From the NCBI RefSeq assembly GCF_016756535.1, contig NZ_AP023247.1, forward strand, positions 3,286,501 through 3,350,500: a stretch of DNA of 64,000 bases. Reading direction: 5' to 3'. The position numbers and the translations under genes are program-made. The notes under the pieces were generated by a model. The model saw only the letters and a program-made list of their open reading frames with translations. It did not search any database and was not told the DNA's origin. Shown here in pieces: positions 10,230 to 21,693 of this stretch. Source of the DNA: Mesorhizobium sp. 131-2-1. GTDB taxonomy: Bacteria > Pseudomonadota > Alphaproteobacteria > Rhizobiales > Rhizobiaceae. Numbering within the stretch: position 1 is the first letter of the stretch; the number at the start of each line of letters is the position of its first letter.

Positions 10230-11108
10230 TCAGGCGCTCCTCTCGCGCGAGCTGTCATCATGCGCCGGCGGGTCGGTGCGGTACCAGCCGGTGATGATCG
10301 AGCGCAATTCGTTGATCGGGCCGGCGGCAAGGATCATCACCATGTGGATGATGAAGAAGCCGACGAGCAGCACCATTGCGGTGAAATGGATCGTGCGCGC
10401 CGTCTGCCTTCCACCGAGCAGGTCGTTGAGGAACGGCAACACCGAGTTCATGCTGGGCGACATGGCAAGGCCGGTGATGATCATCAGCGGCAGGAGCACG
10501 AACAGCACGCCGCCATAGGCCATCTTCTGCAGCGTATTGTATTCGCGCGTGTGATGGAACTTCAGCTTCGCATGGTCGACGATATCCCGCGGCAGGCGCC
10601 GTATATCGTCGAGGCGCGGGGCGAGGTCGCGGCGAACATGGCCATTGATCAGGCCGGCGATCAGCCAGACGAGCAAGGTGGCGGAGAGCACCCAGGCGAA
10701 AAAGAAATGCACGACGCGGGCGGTGCCGAGGTCGTAGTAGGACGGGATCGTCGCCCATGACGGGAAGCCGCGCGGCGTCTCCTGTCCAGGCGGTCCCGAC
10801 CAGCCGAGCACGCCCGTCGTGTCGAACCGATGCCCGAAGATCTCGGTGTAGCCGCGCGGACCCTGATCGGTGTTCTCGGCGCCGATGGCGAAGACGGTGT
10901 TGTTGTAGCCGAAGCCGGATTCCTTGCCGATATAGAGCTGGGGGCGGGCGTTGAAGATCTGCAGGCCGGAAAGCAACATGAAGAACAGCGCGATGGCCCA
11001 GAGCCAGTGGGTCAGGCGCGTCCAGCGGGACTGGCGGTAAATCAGCGTGGCGTCCTTCGATGCGGCTTGCGCATCGGCGGCGGGCTCGCTCCTGGCAACG
11101 GTTTCCAT
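10230..11108 (-). CDS. Cytochrome b561-type membrane protein, partner of the molybdoenzyme
   Basis: A 292-residue inner-membrane protein with about four main transmembrane segments: residues near 40-58 (RLTHWLWAIALFFMLLSG), 130-155 (VVHFFFAWVLSATLLVWLIAG), 200-220 and 245-270 (IHFTAMVLLVGFFIIHMVMIL). Histidines at the start of or within these helices are plausible haem ligands, as in cytochrome b561 domains. It should pass electrons between the quinone pool and the exported molybdoenzyme encoded one base downstream. The ATG at 11108 is preceded by GGGAGAA; the open frame extends 15 codons further with no better site. Confidence 0.88.
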   Translation of the reverse strand: METVARSEPAADAQAASKDATLIYRQSRWTRLTHWLWAIALFFMLLSGLQIFNARPQLYIGKESGFGYNNTVFAIGAENTDQGPRGYTEIFGHRFDTTGVLGWSGPPGQETPRGFPSWATIPSYYDLGTARVVHFFFAWVLSATLLVWLIAGLINGHVRRDLAPRLDDIRRLPRDIVDHAKLKFHHTREYNTLQKMAYGGVLFVLLPLMIITGLAMSPSMNSVLPFLNDLLGGRQTARTIHFTAMVLLVGFFIIHMVMILAAGPINELRSIITGWYRTDPPAHDDSSRERSA

Positions 11109-11196
11109 CGGTTTTCGTTCTCCCGGCCGTTCAGATATTCGTTCTCCTCCCAATACGTCGCCGGCCCAAGTGATGTTTCATGCGATCACGGATTTA

Positions 11197-11874
11197 TTAC
11201 GGGCTGCCGAGGCTGACCGCCAGGTTGACCGCGGTGGCGACGATCACCGTGTTGAAGAAGAACGCCAGGATCGAATGGATGAGGACGACCTGGCGCATGT
11301 GCGAGGTCGTGATGGCGGTGTCGGCGGTCTGGGCGGTCATGCCGATCACGGTCGCGAAATAGAGGAAATCCCAGCCCTCGGGCCGCTTGTCACCGGGGAA
11401 GTCGAGGCCGCCAACCGGCATCTTTTTCTTGGTGTTGGCATCGACCTCGGCGCCGTCCATCCAGTAGACGTGCGCGTAGTGGAGCGCCGCCATGGCGTGG
11501 ATAGCGAACCAGCCGAGCGGAATCGAGAGCATGGCGAAGCCGAGCTCGAATGGATGCGCGGCGTCCTTCTGGTTGATCAGCTGGAACAGCGAAACGGTGG
11601 CGACAGCGACGATGAAGAGCGTAACGGCAAAGATACCCAGTACGGGGAGGTCGGTAGCGCGCGCGTTCCTGCTGAGATAGTGGCCGGTCAGCCGCGGCAT
11701 CAGGGCGAGTACGAGGCCGACATAAGCGGCAAAGAAGGCGTTGGCGCCGATCGAATAGGGGAGTGGCACGCGCAAGACCAGCGCCAGCAGCAAAGCGACA
11801 ATGCCAATGGTCGCCGACAAAGCGAACTGCACGTGCCGATGCATCGGCGTTTTGACGGATGTGTCGTCAACCAT
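11197..11874 (-). CDS. DUF1345 family integral membrane protein
   Basis: A 225-residue protein with about five transmembrane segments. It has the DUF1345 hallmarks: HYAHVYW near residue 130, GGLDFPG near 155, a DFLYFATVIGMTAQTADTAI stretch, and a final RQVVLIHSILAFFFNTVIV membrane segment. The function of the family is not established. It ends 88 bases before the cytochrome b gene on the same strand and may share its transcript or have its own promoter. Confidence 0.88.
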   Translation of the reverse strand: MVDDTSVKTPMHRHVQFALSATIGIVALLLALVLRVPLPYSIGANAFFAAYVGLVLALMPRLTGHYLSRNARATDLPVLGIFAVTLFIVAVATVSLFQLINQKDAAHPFELGFAMLSIPLGWFAIHAMAALHYAHVYWMDGAEVDANTKKKMPVGGLDFPGDKRPEGWDFLYFATVIGMTAQTADTAITTSHMRQVVLIHSILAFFFNTVIVATAVNLAVSLGSP

Positions 11875-11899
11875 GGCCTCGGCCCTGAAGGCGCTCGGA

Positions 11900-12367
11900 T
11901 CAGTCCGGTGTGACGGATTTCAACGCCCGCCGCAAGATGCGGTCGAGCTCGCCAAGAAAGCGCGAGCGGTCCTGCGGCGCGAAGGAGGCATTGTAGCCCT
12001 TGCTTTCGCCGGTCTCGCGCAGATGCTGCCTCAGGTCGCGCATTGCCACCGCCATGCCGATCGTCTCCGGAGTGAAGGGACGCCCGGTCGGGCCGAGCAC
12101 ATGGGCGCCAAGCGCCACGGTACGCGCGGCAAGCGGGATGTCGGCCGTCACGACGATGTCGTTCGACTTGGCGTTCTCGACGATCCAGTCGTCCGCCGCG
12201 TCGGCGCCCTTGGACACCACGACGTTGCGGATCATCGGATCGCGCGAGGGGCGCAGGCCGCCATTGGAAACATAGGTGACGACTATGCCGTGGCGTTCCG
12301 CGACCTTCTCGACCTCGGCCTTGACCGGGCAGGCGTCGGCGTCGACATAGATTTCAGGTGCGGGCAT
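11900..12367 (-). CDS. YaiI/YqxD family protein (UPF0178)
   Basis: A 155-residue soluble protein that starts with the family signature EIYVDADACPVK and continues with NDIVVTADIPLAAR and GPTGRPFTPETIGMAVAMRDLR. The acidic residues and the fold class suggest a PIN-like nuclease relative, but no activity has been established. It sits between the DUF1345 gene and the gfa-adhC operon on the same strand, separated from the latter by a strong hairpin, so it probably has its own promoter. Confidence 0.9.
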   Translation of the reverse strand: MPAPEIYVDADACPVKAEVEKVAERHGIVVTYVSNGGLRPSRDPMIRNVVVSKGADAADDWIVENAKSNDIVVTADIPLAARTVALGAHVLGPTGRPFTPETIGMAVAMRDLRQHLRETGESKGYNASFAPQDRSRFLGELDRILRRALKSVTPD

Positions 12368-12385
12368 CGTTCAGTCCAATGAATA

Positions 12386-12414
12386 TGGGGCCGGATCACG
12401 TCGTTCCGGCCCCA
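12386..12414 (-). terminator. Terminator hairpin after gfa
   Basis: TGGGGCCGG and CCGGCCCCA form a perfect 9-bp GC-rich stem around an 11-base loop. It lies 22 bases beyond the gfa stop and ahead of yaiI. The downstream tract read on the minus strand is not a clean U-run, so the hairpin could also slow polymerase or protect the mRNA end. Confidence 0.65.
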
Positions 12415-12435
12415 TTGATGTGATCTGGTCGGTCG

Positions 12436-13005
12436 TCAGGCCGGCAATGCGCCGGACTTCTTCGCGGTCCAGGTGGCGATATAGTCCATCAGGCCGGGAT
12501 TGAGGCAGTCATAGGGTTCGAGACCAATCGACTTCAACTGTTTCCGGATGCCGTCCATACGGCTCGGATCGACACCGGATTCGATGATCGAGGACACGAA
12601 GGCGGTGAAGCCCGGCGGCGACCAGCCGTCCTCCTCGAAACGCTCGGGATGGATGAAGCTCAGGCCCTTGAACGGATGGTCGCGTTCGACCGGGCCATGC
12701 ATGTGGACGCCGCAGCCGGTGCAGGCATGGCGCTGGATCAGAGCGCTCGGATCGACCACTTTGAGCTTGTCGCCGTTCTCCACGACGGTGACGTCGCCGG
12801 TGCCTGCCACGGCCACGACGGAGAATAGCGCGCCCTCAGGCTTCCAGCATTTGGTGCAGCCGCAGGCATGGTTGTGGGCGATCTGGCCCTTGACCTTCAC
12901 CTTCACCGGCTTGCTGGTGCAGGCGCAGACCAGTGTGCCGCCGGAAAAGCTGGCGCTTTCCTTCGGCAGGCCGTTGTCGATCTTTGGATGCAGTTTTTCC
13001 GCCAT
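12436..13005 (-). CDS. gfa: S-(hydroxymethyl)glutathione synthase
   Basis: A 189-residue glutathione-dependent formaldehyde-activating enzyme, which speeds the addition of glutathione to formaldehyde. Zinc-binding cysteines appear in CACTSKP (about residues 27-31), [10 protein letters not shown] (about 46-55) and CTGCGVHMH. These match the true Gfa subfamily. The ATG at 13005 has GGAGGA at ideal spacing. It follows adhC, whose product oxidises S-(hydroxymethyl)glutathione, so the two form a detoxification operon. Confidence 0.95.
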   Translation of the reverse strand: MAEKLHPKIDNGLPKESASFSGGTLVCACTSKPVKVKVKGQIAHNHACGCTKCWKPEGALFSVVAVAGTGDVTVVENGDKLKVVDPSALIQRHACTGCGVHMHGPVERDHPFKGLSFIHPERFEEDGWSPPGFTAFVSSIIESGVDPSRMDGIRKQLKSIGLEPYDCLNPGLMDYIATWTAKKSGALPA

Positions 13006-13068
13006 TCCATTCCTCCCATGTTTCACCACAGAGGTCGCTGGCCGGCTGGCCGGCGGCGTGCGGTTTCC

Positions 13069-14196
13069 TCAGTAAACCACGACACTCCGGATCGACTTGC
13101 CCTCATGCATGAGGTCAAAACCCTTGTTGATGTCCTCCAGCTTCAGCGTATGGGTGATCATCGGGTCGATCTGGATCTTGCCCTCCATGTACCAGTCGAC
13201 GATCCGCGGCACGTCGGTGCGGCCGCGCGCGCCGCCGAAGGCGGTCCCCATCCAGGTGCGCCCGGTGACCAGCTGGAACGGCCTGGTCGAAATCTCCTGG
13301 CCGGCGCCGGCGACGCCGATGATGACCGACTTGCCCCAGCCGCGGTGGGAGGCTTCGAGCGCCTGGCGCATGACCTTGGTGTTGCCGGTGCAGTCGAAGG
13401 TATAGTCGGCGCCGCCGATCTGGTCGGCGCCGCGCTTTGTCATGTTGACGAGATGCGGGACGACGTCGCCGTCGATCTCCTTCGGATTGACGAAATGCGT
13501 CATGCCGAACTTCTCGCCCCAGGGCTTCTTGTCGTTGTTCAGGTCGACGCCGATGATCATGTCGGCGCCGGCGAGCTTCAGGCCCTGGATGACGTTGAGG
13601 CCGATTCCGCCGAGGCCGAAGACCACGGCGGTGGCGCCTTGCTCGACCTTGGCCGTGTTGATCACGGCGCCGATGCCGGTGGTGACGCCGCAGCCGATGT
13701 AGCAAATCTTGTCGAAGGGGGCGTCGGGATTGACCTTGGCGACCGCGATCTCCGGCAGCACGGTGAAGTTGGAGAAGGTCGAGCAGCCCATGTAGTGGAA
13801 CAGCTTGTCCTTGCCGATCGAGAAGCGCGACGAGCCGTCCGGCATCAGGCCCTGGCCTTGCGTGGCGCGGATGGCGGTGCACAGGTTGGTCTTGCGCGAC
13901 AGGCAGGACGGGCACTGCCGGCATTCGGGCGTATAGAGCGGGATGACGTGGTCGCCCTTCTTGACCGAGGTGACGCCCTTGCCGACATCGACGACGACGC
14001 CTGCGCCCTCGTGGCCGAGGATGGCCGGGAACAGGCCTTCGGGATCGGCGCCCGACAGGGTGAATTCGTCGGTGTGGCAGATGCCGGTGGCCTTGATCTC
14101 GACCAGCACCTCGCCGTCACGCGGGCCGTCGAGGTCGACCTCCATGATCTCCAGCGGCTTTCCGGCGGCGACAGCGACAGCGGCGCGCGTTTTCAT
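13069..14196 (-). CDS. adhC: S-(hydroxymethyl)glutathione dehydrogenase / class III alcohol dehydrogenase
   Basis: A 375-residue zinc-dependent dehydrogenase that oxidises S-(hydroxymethyl)glutathione to S-formylglutathione with NAD, and acts on S-nitrosoglutathione in many organisms. The catalytic zinc region reads TGICHTDEF and GHEGAG, the structural zinc lobe [15 protein letters not shown], and the nucleotide fold [10 protein letters not shown]. The start has GGGAGGA upstream and overlaps the stop of a small putative gene by 4 bases. Length is exactly as expected for class III enzymes. The esterase of the next step (FghA) is not adjacent. Confidence 0.97.
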   Translation of the reverse strand: MKTRAAVAVAAGKPLEIMEVDLDGPRDGEVLVEIKATGICHTDEFTLSGADPEGLFPAILGHEGAGVVVDVGKGVTSVKKGDHVIPLYTPECRQCPSCLSRKTNLCTAIRATQGQGLMPDGSSRFSIGKDKLFHYMGCSTFSNFTVLPEIAVAKVNPDAPFDKICYIGCGVTTGIGAVINTAKVEQGATAVVFGLGGIGLNVIQGLKLAGADMIIGVDLNNDKKPWGEKFGMTHFVNPKEIDGDVVPHLVNMTKRGADQIGGADYTFDCTGNTKVMRQALEASHRGWGKSVIIGVAGAGQEISTRPFQLVTGRTWMGTAFGGARGRTDVPRIVDWYMEGKIQIDPMITHTLKLEDINKGFDLMHEGKSIRSVVVY

Positions 14197-14426
14197 GAGG
14201 CAGTTCCTCCCAAGGCAATCGACAGACTTTTGATGAGGCCGGCTTGTTGAGCCTGCCCGGCGAGGCGCAATGCCCGCCAGCCCTCCGCAGTGAGCCCATA
14301 GAGCACTCTACAGAGTTCGGCGACTGCGGCCAACTTCCCTTGCGACGTTTTTCGGCGCGGCATTCGCAATCTGGGCAGGGCGGATGCGTGCCGCCCGGCC
14401 ACTTGAGCCGTGGTGGGATTGTCCAT
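14193..14426 (-). CDS. Possible small coupled gene ahead of adhC, 77 residues
   Basis: This open frame begins [13 protein letters not shown], is basic in its first third ([13 protein letters not shown]), and has a likely helix ([19 protein letters not shown]). I do not recognise the family. Three things support it: GAGGA 9 bases before the ATG, a 4-base ATGA overlap with adhC, and helical, gene-like composition. Against it, the pccA start lies only 35 bases away on the other strand, so the pccA promoter would have to lie inside this frame, or this frame would be part of a leader. Confidence 0.45.
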   Translation of the reverse strand: MDNPTTAQVAGRHASALPRLRMPRRKTSQGKLAAVAELCRVLYGLTAEGWRALRLAGQAQQAGLIKSLSIALGGTAS

Positions 14427-14433
14427 AGAACTG

Positions 14434-14451
14434 GTTCCTCGCCGGAGGAAC
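14434..14451. repeat. Inverted repeat shared by the divergent ribosome sites
   Basis: GTTCCTC-GCCG-GAGGAAC is a perfect 7-bp inverted repeat. On the plus strand GGAGGA serves pccA (ATG at 14461); on the minus strand GAGGA serves the small ORF (ATG at 14426). In RNA either transcript could fold to hide its ribosome site. A protein operator is the other reading. Confidence 0.6.
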
Positions 14452-14460
14452 GACGTCCGA

Positions 14461-16473
<2,013 letters not shown>

Positions 16474-16572
16474 CAGACTTGCTGTGCACAGGAGATCGCT
16501 GGACTCGCATCCCGCGCTCCCGGACAATACATCTGCACCCAATGTTGAGTCCTTTCGAGCGACGCGAACCCC

Positions 16573-19500
16573 ATGGCGGATGAACGACTTCCACGCGACC
16601 CGTTGCTGCGCGAAGCGGCGGTAAAGGAGGCGCGTCCGGAAGCGCCGGCGCGGCCGTTCATCCATCTGCGCGTGCATTCTGCCTATTCGCTGCTCGAAGG
16701 CGCCCTGCAGCTCGGCGCCATCGTCGGCCATGCGGTCAAGGACGAGTGCCCGGCGATCGCCGTCACCGACACCAACAATCTGTTCGGGGCGCTGGAATTC
16801 GCGCAGAAGGCGGTGAAGGACGGCATCCAGCCAATCATCGGCTGCCAGGTCGATCTCGCCTTCTCCGGTGAAACAGGTGACTCCCAGCGCGACCGCCGCC
16901 GCCACGGCCCGGAGATGCACCCGATTGTGCTGATCGCTGCCACCGAGGCCGGCTATGCCAATCTGGTCAGGCTGATCAGTTGGGTCTACCTGGAAACGCC
17001 GCCCGGCGAGCCGGTGCACCTGACGAGCACCAAGCTCGAGGGGCAGTCCGACGGCCTGATCTGCCTGACCGGCGGGCCGCGCGGCCCGATCGGCAGCGCG
17101 TTGAAGGAGGACCGCCGCGACCTCGCCGAGCAACGGCTGCTGGTGCTGAAAGCGATGTTCGGCGACCGGCTCTATATCGAGCTGGAGCGGGTCCAGGGTT
17201 ATGACCGCATGATCGAGAAGTCGACGGTCGACCTGGCCTACAGCCACGAATTGCCGCTTGTCGCCACCAACGAGGCGTTCTTCTCCAAACGCGACGACTA
17301 TGAGGCGCACGACGCGCTGGTCGCCATCGCCGAGGGTTCGGTGGTCGCCGCCGACAATCGCCGGCGACTGTCGCCGGACAATTTCCTGCGCGGCCAGGCG
17401 GAGATGGCGAAGCTGTTCTCCGACCTCCCGGAAGCGATCGACAACACGGTCGAGATCGCGCTGCGCTGCTCCTACTATCCGAAGAACCGCAGCCCGATCC
17501 TGCCGCGCTTCACCGGCGGCGATGCCTCCGACAAGGACGCGGCGGAGAAGGCGGAGGCCGAGGAGTTGGCCCGTCAGGCGCGCGAGGGGCTGGCGGCGCG
17601 GCTTGCCGCGCATGGGCCGACACCGGGCTACACGATCGATCAATACCGCGAGCGGCTGGAGTTCGAGCTCGGCATCATCGAGAAGATGAAGTTCCCCGGC
17701 TACTTCCTGATCGTCGCCGACTTCATCAAATGGGCCAAGGCGCAAGGCATTCCGGTCGGGCCGGGCCGCGGTTCGGGCGCCGGCTCGCTGGTTGCCTATT
17801 CGACGACCATCACCGACATCGACCCGCTGCGCTTCTCGCTGCTGTTCGAGCGCTTCCTCAATCCGGACCGCGTGTCGATGCCCGACTTCGACATCGACTT
17901 CTGCCAGGACCGGCGCGAGGAGGTGATCCGCTACGTCCAGCAGAAATACGGCCGCGACCAGGTCGGCCAGATCATCACCTTTGGTACGCTACAGGCGCGC
18001 GCCGTGCTGCGCGACGTCGGCCGCGTGCTGCAGATGCCCTACGGCCAGGTCGACAAGCTCTCCAAGATGGTGCCGCAGAACCCGGCCAATCCGGTCAAGC
18101 TGGCGGACGCCATTGCCAACGAGCCGCGCTTCGCCGAGGAGGCGGAAAAGGAGCCGATCGTCCAGACGCTGCTCGACACGGCGCAGAAGCTCGAAGGCCT
18201 CTATCGCCACGCCTCCACGCATGCCGCCGGCATCGTCATCGGCGATAGACCTTTGTCGGAACTGGTGCCGATGTACCGTGATCCGCGCTCCGACATGCCG
18301 GTCACCCAGTTCAACATGAAATATGTCGAGCAGGCGGGGCTGGTGAAGTTCGACTTCCTCGGCCTGAAGACGCTGACCGTGCTGGAGACGGCGGTCAAGC
18401 TGATCCGACGGCGCGGGGTCGACATTGATCTCGCGACGATCCCGCTCGACGACAAGGACACCTACGCCATGCTGTCGCGCGGCGAGGTGGTCGGCGTGTT
18501 CCAGGTTGAAAGTGCCGGCATGCGCAAGGCGCTGATCGGCATGCGGCCGGACTGCATCGAGGACATCATCGCGCTGGTGGCGCTCTACCGCCCCGGGCCG
18601 ATGGAGAACATCCCGACCTACAACGCCCGCAAGCATGGCGAGGAGGAGATGGCCTCGATCCATCCCAAGATCGACCATCTGGTGAAGGAGACGCAAGGCG
18701 TCATCGTCTACCAGGAACAGGTGATGCAGATCGCGCAGGAGCTTTCCGGCTATTCGCTCGGCGAAGCCGACCTTCTGCGCCGCGCCATGGGCAAGAAGAT
18801 CCGCGCCGAGATGGACAAGCAGCGCGAGCGCTTCGTCACGGGCGCCGTCGAGCGCGGTGTCGGCAAGCCGCAGGCCGACTTCATCTTCGACCTGCTGGCG
18901 AAGTTCGCCGACTACGGCTTCAACAAATCGCACGCCGCGGCTTACGCGGTGGTCTCCTACCAGACCGCCTATCTGAAGGCACACTACCCAGTCGAATTCC
19001 TGGCGGCGTCGATGACGCTCGACATGGGCAACACCGACAAGCTTGCCGATTTCCGCCAGGATGCGCTGCGCCTCGGCATCGAGGTGGTGGCGCCGTCGGT
19101 GATGACCAGCTTCCGCCCCTTCGAGGTCGGCGAGAACAAGATCTTCTATTCGCTGGCGGCGCTGAAGGGCGTCGGCGACGCGGCGGTCGAGCATATTGTC
19201 GCCATGCGCGGCGAGAAGCCGTTCAAGAGCCTCGCCGATTTCTGCGAAAGGGTCGATCCGAAGATCGTCGGCAAGCGCGTCTTTGAAAGCCTGATCATGG
19301 CCGGCGCGCTGGACTGCTTCGGCCACGACCGCGCCGCGATGATGGCCGGCGTCGAGCGGATGATGGGGCTGGCCGCCCTGGCGCAGCAGAACGCCGTCTC
19401 CGGCCAGGCGGATATTTTCGGCGCCTCGCTCGGCGCGCAGTCGCAGGCGCTCAACCTGCCGGCGACCGAGCCATGGCTGGCCGCCGACCGGCTGCACCGC

Positions 19501-20100
19501 GAATTCCAGGTGGTCGGCTTCTACCTCTCGGCGCATCCGCTCGACGAGTACAAGGCGGCGCTGCAGAAGATGCGGGTGCAGAACTGGGGCGAGTTTTCCG
19601 CCGCTGTCAAACGCGGTGCCGCCGCCGGACGGCTTGCCGGCACCGTCACCACCAAGCAGGAGCGCAAGACCCGCACCGGCAACAAGATGGGCGTAGTGCA
19701 GTTTTCCGACACGACAGGACAGTACGAGGCGGTGCTGTTCTCCGAAGGCCTGGCGCAATTTCGCGACATGCTGGAGCCCGGCCGCTCGGTGGTGATCACC
19801 GTTTCGGCCGAGGACAGGCCGGAAGGCATCAACCTGCGCATCCAGACGGTGCAGTCGCTGGAAGACGAGGCTAGCCGCATCCAGAAGGCACTGCGCATCT
19901 TTGTCAGGGATGAAGGGCCGGCCTCGATCATTCAATCGCAGCTCAAACAGCGCGGCGACAGCCAAGTCAGCATCATCGTCCTCAAGGGAGAAGCGCAGGG
20001 CGAGGTGGAGATCGCGCTGCAAGGTGGATATCGCATCTCGCCACAAATCGCATCCGCCATGCGCGCGGTGCAGGGCGTGGTGGAAGTGGAGCTTGTTTAG
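16573..20100 (+). CDS. dnaE: DNA polymerase III alpha subunit, replicative
   Basis: A 1175-residue C-family polymerase. The PHP domain begins with FIHLRVHSAYSLLEG near residue 35; the palm carries the catalytic aspartates of MPDFDIDFCQDR (Asp438, 440 and 442 by my count), preceded by the glycine-rich VGPGRGSGAGSLV loop. Helix-hairpin-helix and OB-fold parts follow (IVGKRVFESLIMAGALDCFG, then the GTVTTKQERKTRTGNKM region). Length and start distinguish the main replicative enzyme from the error-prone DnaE2, which is shorter. It starts 99 bases after pccA with no clear terminator between. Confidence 0.97.
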   Translation: MADERLPRDPLLREAAVKEARPEAPARPFIHLRVHSAYSLLEGALQLGAIVGHAVKDECPAIAVTDTNNLFGALEFAQKAVKDGIQPIIGCQVDLAFSGETGDSQRDRRRHGPEMHPIVLIAATEAGYANLVRLISWVYLETPPGEPVHLTSTKLEGQSDGLICLTGGPRGPIGSALKEDRRDLAEQRLLVLKAMFGDRLYIELERVQGYDRMIEKSTVDLAYSHELPLVATNEAFFSKRDDYEAHDALVAIAEGSVVAADNRRRLSPDNFLRGQAEMAKLFSDLPEAIDNTVEIALRCSYYPKNRSPILPRFTGGDASDKDAAEKAEAEELARQAREGLAARLAAHGPTPGYTIDQYRERLEFELGIIEKMKFPGYFLIVADFIKWAKAQGIPVGPGRGSGAGSLVAYSTTITDIDPLRFSLLFERFLNPDRVSMPDFDIDFCQDRREEVIRYVQQKYGRDQVGQIITFGTLQARAVLRDVGRVLQMPYGQVDKLSKMVPQNPANPVKLADAIANEPRFAEEAEKEPIVQTLLDTAQKLEGLYRHASTHAAGIVIGDRPLSELVPMYRDPRSDMPVTQFNMKYVEQAGLVKFDFLGLKTLTVLETAVKLIRRRGVDIDLATIPLDDKDTYAMLSRGEVVGVFQVESAGMRKALIGMRPDCIEDIIALVALYRPGPMENIPTYNARKHGEEEMASIHPKIDHLVKETQGVIVYQEQVMQIAQELSGYSLGEADLLRRAMGKKIRAEMDKQRERFVTGAVERGVGKPQADFIFDLLAKFADYGFNKSHAAAYAVVSYQTAYLKAHYPVEFLAASMTLDMGNTDKLADFRQDALRLGIEVVAPSVMTSFRPFEVGENKIFYSLAALKGVGDAAVEHIVAMRGEKPFKSLADFCERVDPKIVGKRVFESLIMAGALDCFGHDRAAMMAGVERMMGLAALAQQNAVSGQADIFGASLGAQSQALNLPATEPWLAADRLHREFQVVGFYLSAHPLDEYKAALQKMRVQNWGEFSAAVKRGAAAGRLAGTVTTKQERKTRTGNKMGVVQFSDTTGQYEAVLFSEGLAQFRDMLEPGRSVVITVSAEDRPEGINLRIQTVQSLEDEASRIQKALRIFVRDEGPASIIQSQLKQRGDSQVSIIVLKGEAQGEVEIALQGGYRISPQIASAMRAVQGVVEVELV

Positions 20101-20106
20101 TCGACG

Positions 20107-20988
20107 CTACGATGCCGCCACTTCGGCCGGTTGCGGCGCCTTGCGCTGCAGATTGAGCAGATTGCCCAGCAGGATCAGGAGCGCGCCGCCGGCGGTGAAG
20201 GCATCGATCTGCTCGTGGTAGAGCAGCCAGCCGATCAACGCCGACAACGGCACGCGCAAAAAATCCATCGGTGAGATGACAGTGGCGTCGGCGTAGGCAA
20301 GCGCGCGGGCCATGCAGAAATGCGACGACATGCCGGTGAATGCGATCAGCACGATCCATGGCCAGAGCTCGAGCGACGGGTTGCGCCATACGTAGAGCGC
20401 CGGGGCGAGGCCGAGCACGGACTGGATGACCAGCATCCAGAAGATGATGCGCACGACGCTGTCGGTGCGCGTCAGCGACTTGACCATGACCACGGAGATG
20501 CCGAAGCAGACGGCGGCGCCCAGCACGACGAGATGCCCGGGATCGACGGAGCCGATGCCGGGGCGCACTATGATCACGACGCCGACCAACCCCAGAACGA
20601 CCGCCGCCAGCCTTGGCCGCGAGAGCCTCTCGCCGAGGAAGCCGACCGCCAGCAGGGCCGTCCAGATCGGCGTCGTGAACTCGATCGAGATCAGCACGGC
20701 AAGCGGTATCAGCGTCAGCGCATAAAGCCACGCCGCCTGACCCGTATAGTGGATGACGTTGCGGGCGATATGGGCAACGGGACGCTCGGTGCGCATCGCG
20801 GCAAAGCCACCGCTCATCATCACCAGCGGCAGCAGGATGAAGAAGCCGATCACCGAGCGCAGTTCCAGCACCTGGAAGACGTTGAGCTCGGCCGTCGTGG
20901 CGCGGCCGGCCACCGACATCGCCAGGAACGAGGCGATCGACAGCGCCATCCAGAACGCGGCCTTGGGGATTGAGGGAGCGGGTGCCAT
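20107..20988 (-). CDS. EamA/DMT family transporter
   Basis: A 293-residue membrane protein with ten predicted transmembrane segments made of two EamA repeats, roughly residues 8-135 and 150-280. Motifs typical of drug/metabolite transporters include FTTPIWTALLAVGFLGERL near the end of the first repeat and a matching second-repeat segment ending LSALIGWLLYHEQIDAFTAGGALLI. Substrate is unknown. The gene converges with dnaE, six bases away. Confidence 0.9.
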   Translation of the reverse strand: MAPAPSIPKAAFWMALSIASFLAMSVAGRATTAELNVFQVLELRSVIGFFILLPLVMMSGGFAAMRTERPVAHIARNVIHYTGQAAWLYALTLIPLAVLISIEFTTPIWTALLAVGFLGERLSRPRLAAVVLGLVGVVIIVRPGIGSVDPGHLVVLGAAVCFGISVVMVKSLTRTDSVVRIIFWMLVIQSVLGLAPALYVWRNPSLELWPWIVLIAFTGMSSHFCMARALAYADATVISPMDFLRVPLSALIGWLLYHEQIDAFTAGGALLILLGNLLNLQRKAPQPAEVAAS

Positions 20989-21169
20989 GCGCGCTATGTC
21001 GCAAGCCGGACCTTCGAGGGCAACCGCTAGGTCGGCGCATTCGACTGGGCCAGCCGATGCGGCGTTAAGAAACAGTCACGTTGAAGGCGGAACCTGCGGT
21101 CGCTGCAGGCGTTCGAGTCCTTGTATCCGCAGCCTAGGGCATTTCCGATTCTACCGGGGGAGACCTTCG

Positions 21170-21673
21170 ATGAAATCAATGATGTTGCTCCTGCTCGCCG
21201 GCTGCCTGACGACCGTGGCAGATGCCCGTGCCGACGATGCTGATTTCCTGCGCTCTTTCCAGGGCAGTTTCGCCGGCAGCGGCACCGTCAAGGTGACGAC
21301 CAATGCGCCGACGGTGAACGTCTCCTGCACCTTCAATTCCGGCGCGACTTCGACTTCGCTGTCGCTCGATGGCAATTGCCGAGGTCTCGTCCTGGTGACG
21401 CGGGCGATCAGCGCGGATTTGAAATCCAACGGCAAGGGCTATACCGGCGTCTATGTCGGCTCTCGCACCGGGCCGGCGCAGTTGAACGGCAAGCGGTCGG
21501 GCAATGCGCTCAGCCTCGCAATCCGATGGGCTAAAGAGGTGAATGGCGACCGGACGGCGCGGCTAACCGTCGAGAAGACCAGCGGGAACGGCATGCGGCT
21601 CACCGTGACCGACGCCGATCCGAAAACCGGCAAGACGGTGGTGACAAGCCGGATCGATCTCAAACGCACGTGA
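21170..21673 (+). CDS. Exported protein of unknown function
   Basis: A 167-residue protein with an N-terminal export signal. The start MKSMMLLLLAGC contains a possible lipobox (LAGC), and an alternative signal peptidase I site ends at ADARA near residue 22. The rest is beta-rich with regular polar-hydrophobic alternation (VKVTTNAPTVNVSCTF, SLSLDGNCRGLVLV, TARLTVEKTSGNGMRLTVTD), suggesting a small beta-barrel or lipid-binding fold, but I do not recognise the family. The ATG at 21170 has GGGGGAGA at good spacing; the long open frame upstream has no support. Confidence 0.75.
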   Translation: MKSMMLLLLAGCLTTVADARADDADFLRSFQGSFAGSGTVKVTTNAPTVNVSCTFNSGATSTSLSLDGNCRGLVLVTRAISADLKSNGKGYTGVYVGSRTGPAQLNGKRSGNALSLAIRWAKEVNGDRTARLTVEKTSGNGMRLTVTDADPKTGKTVVTSRIDLKRT

Positions 21674-21693
21674 GAGGCGGAAGCCGGATTCGA

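Noticed and set aside
17989..20046. 685-residue minus-strand frame inside dnaE
   Set aside because: Antisense of conserved polymerase sequence; no ribosome site or domain.
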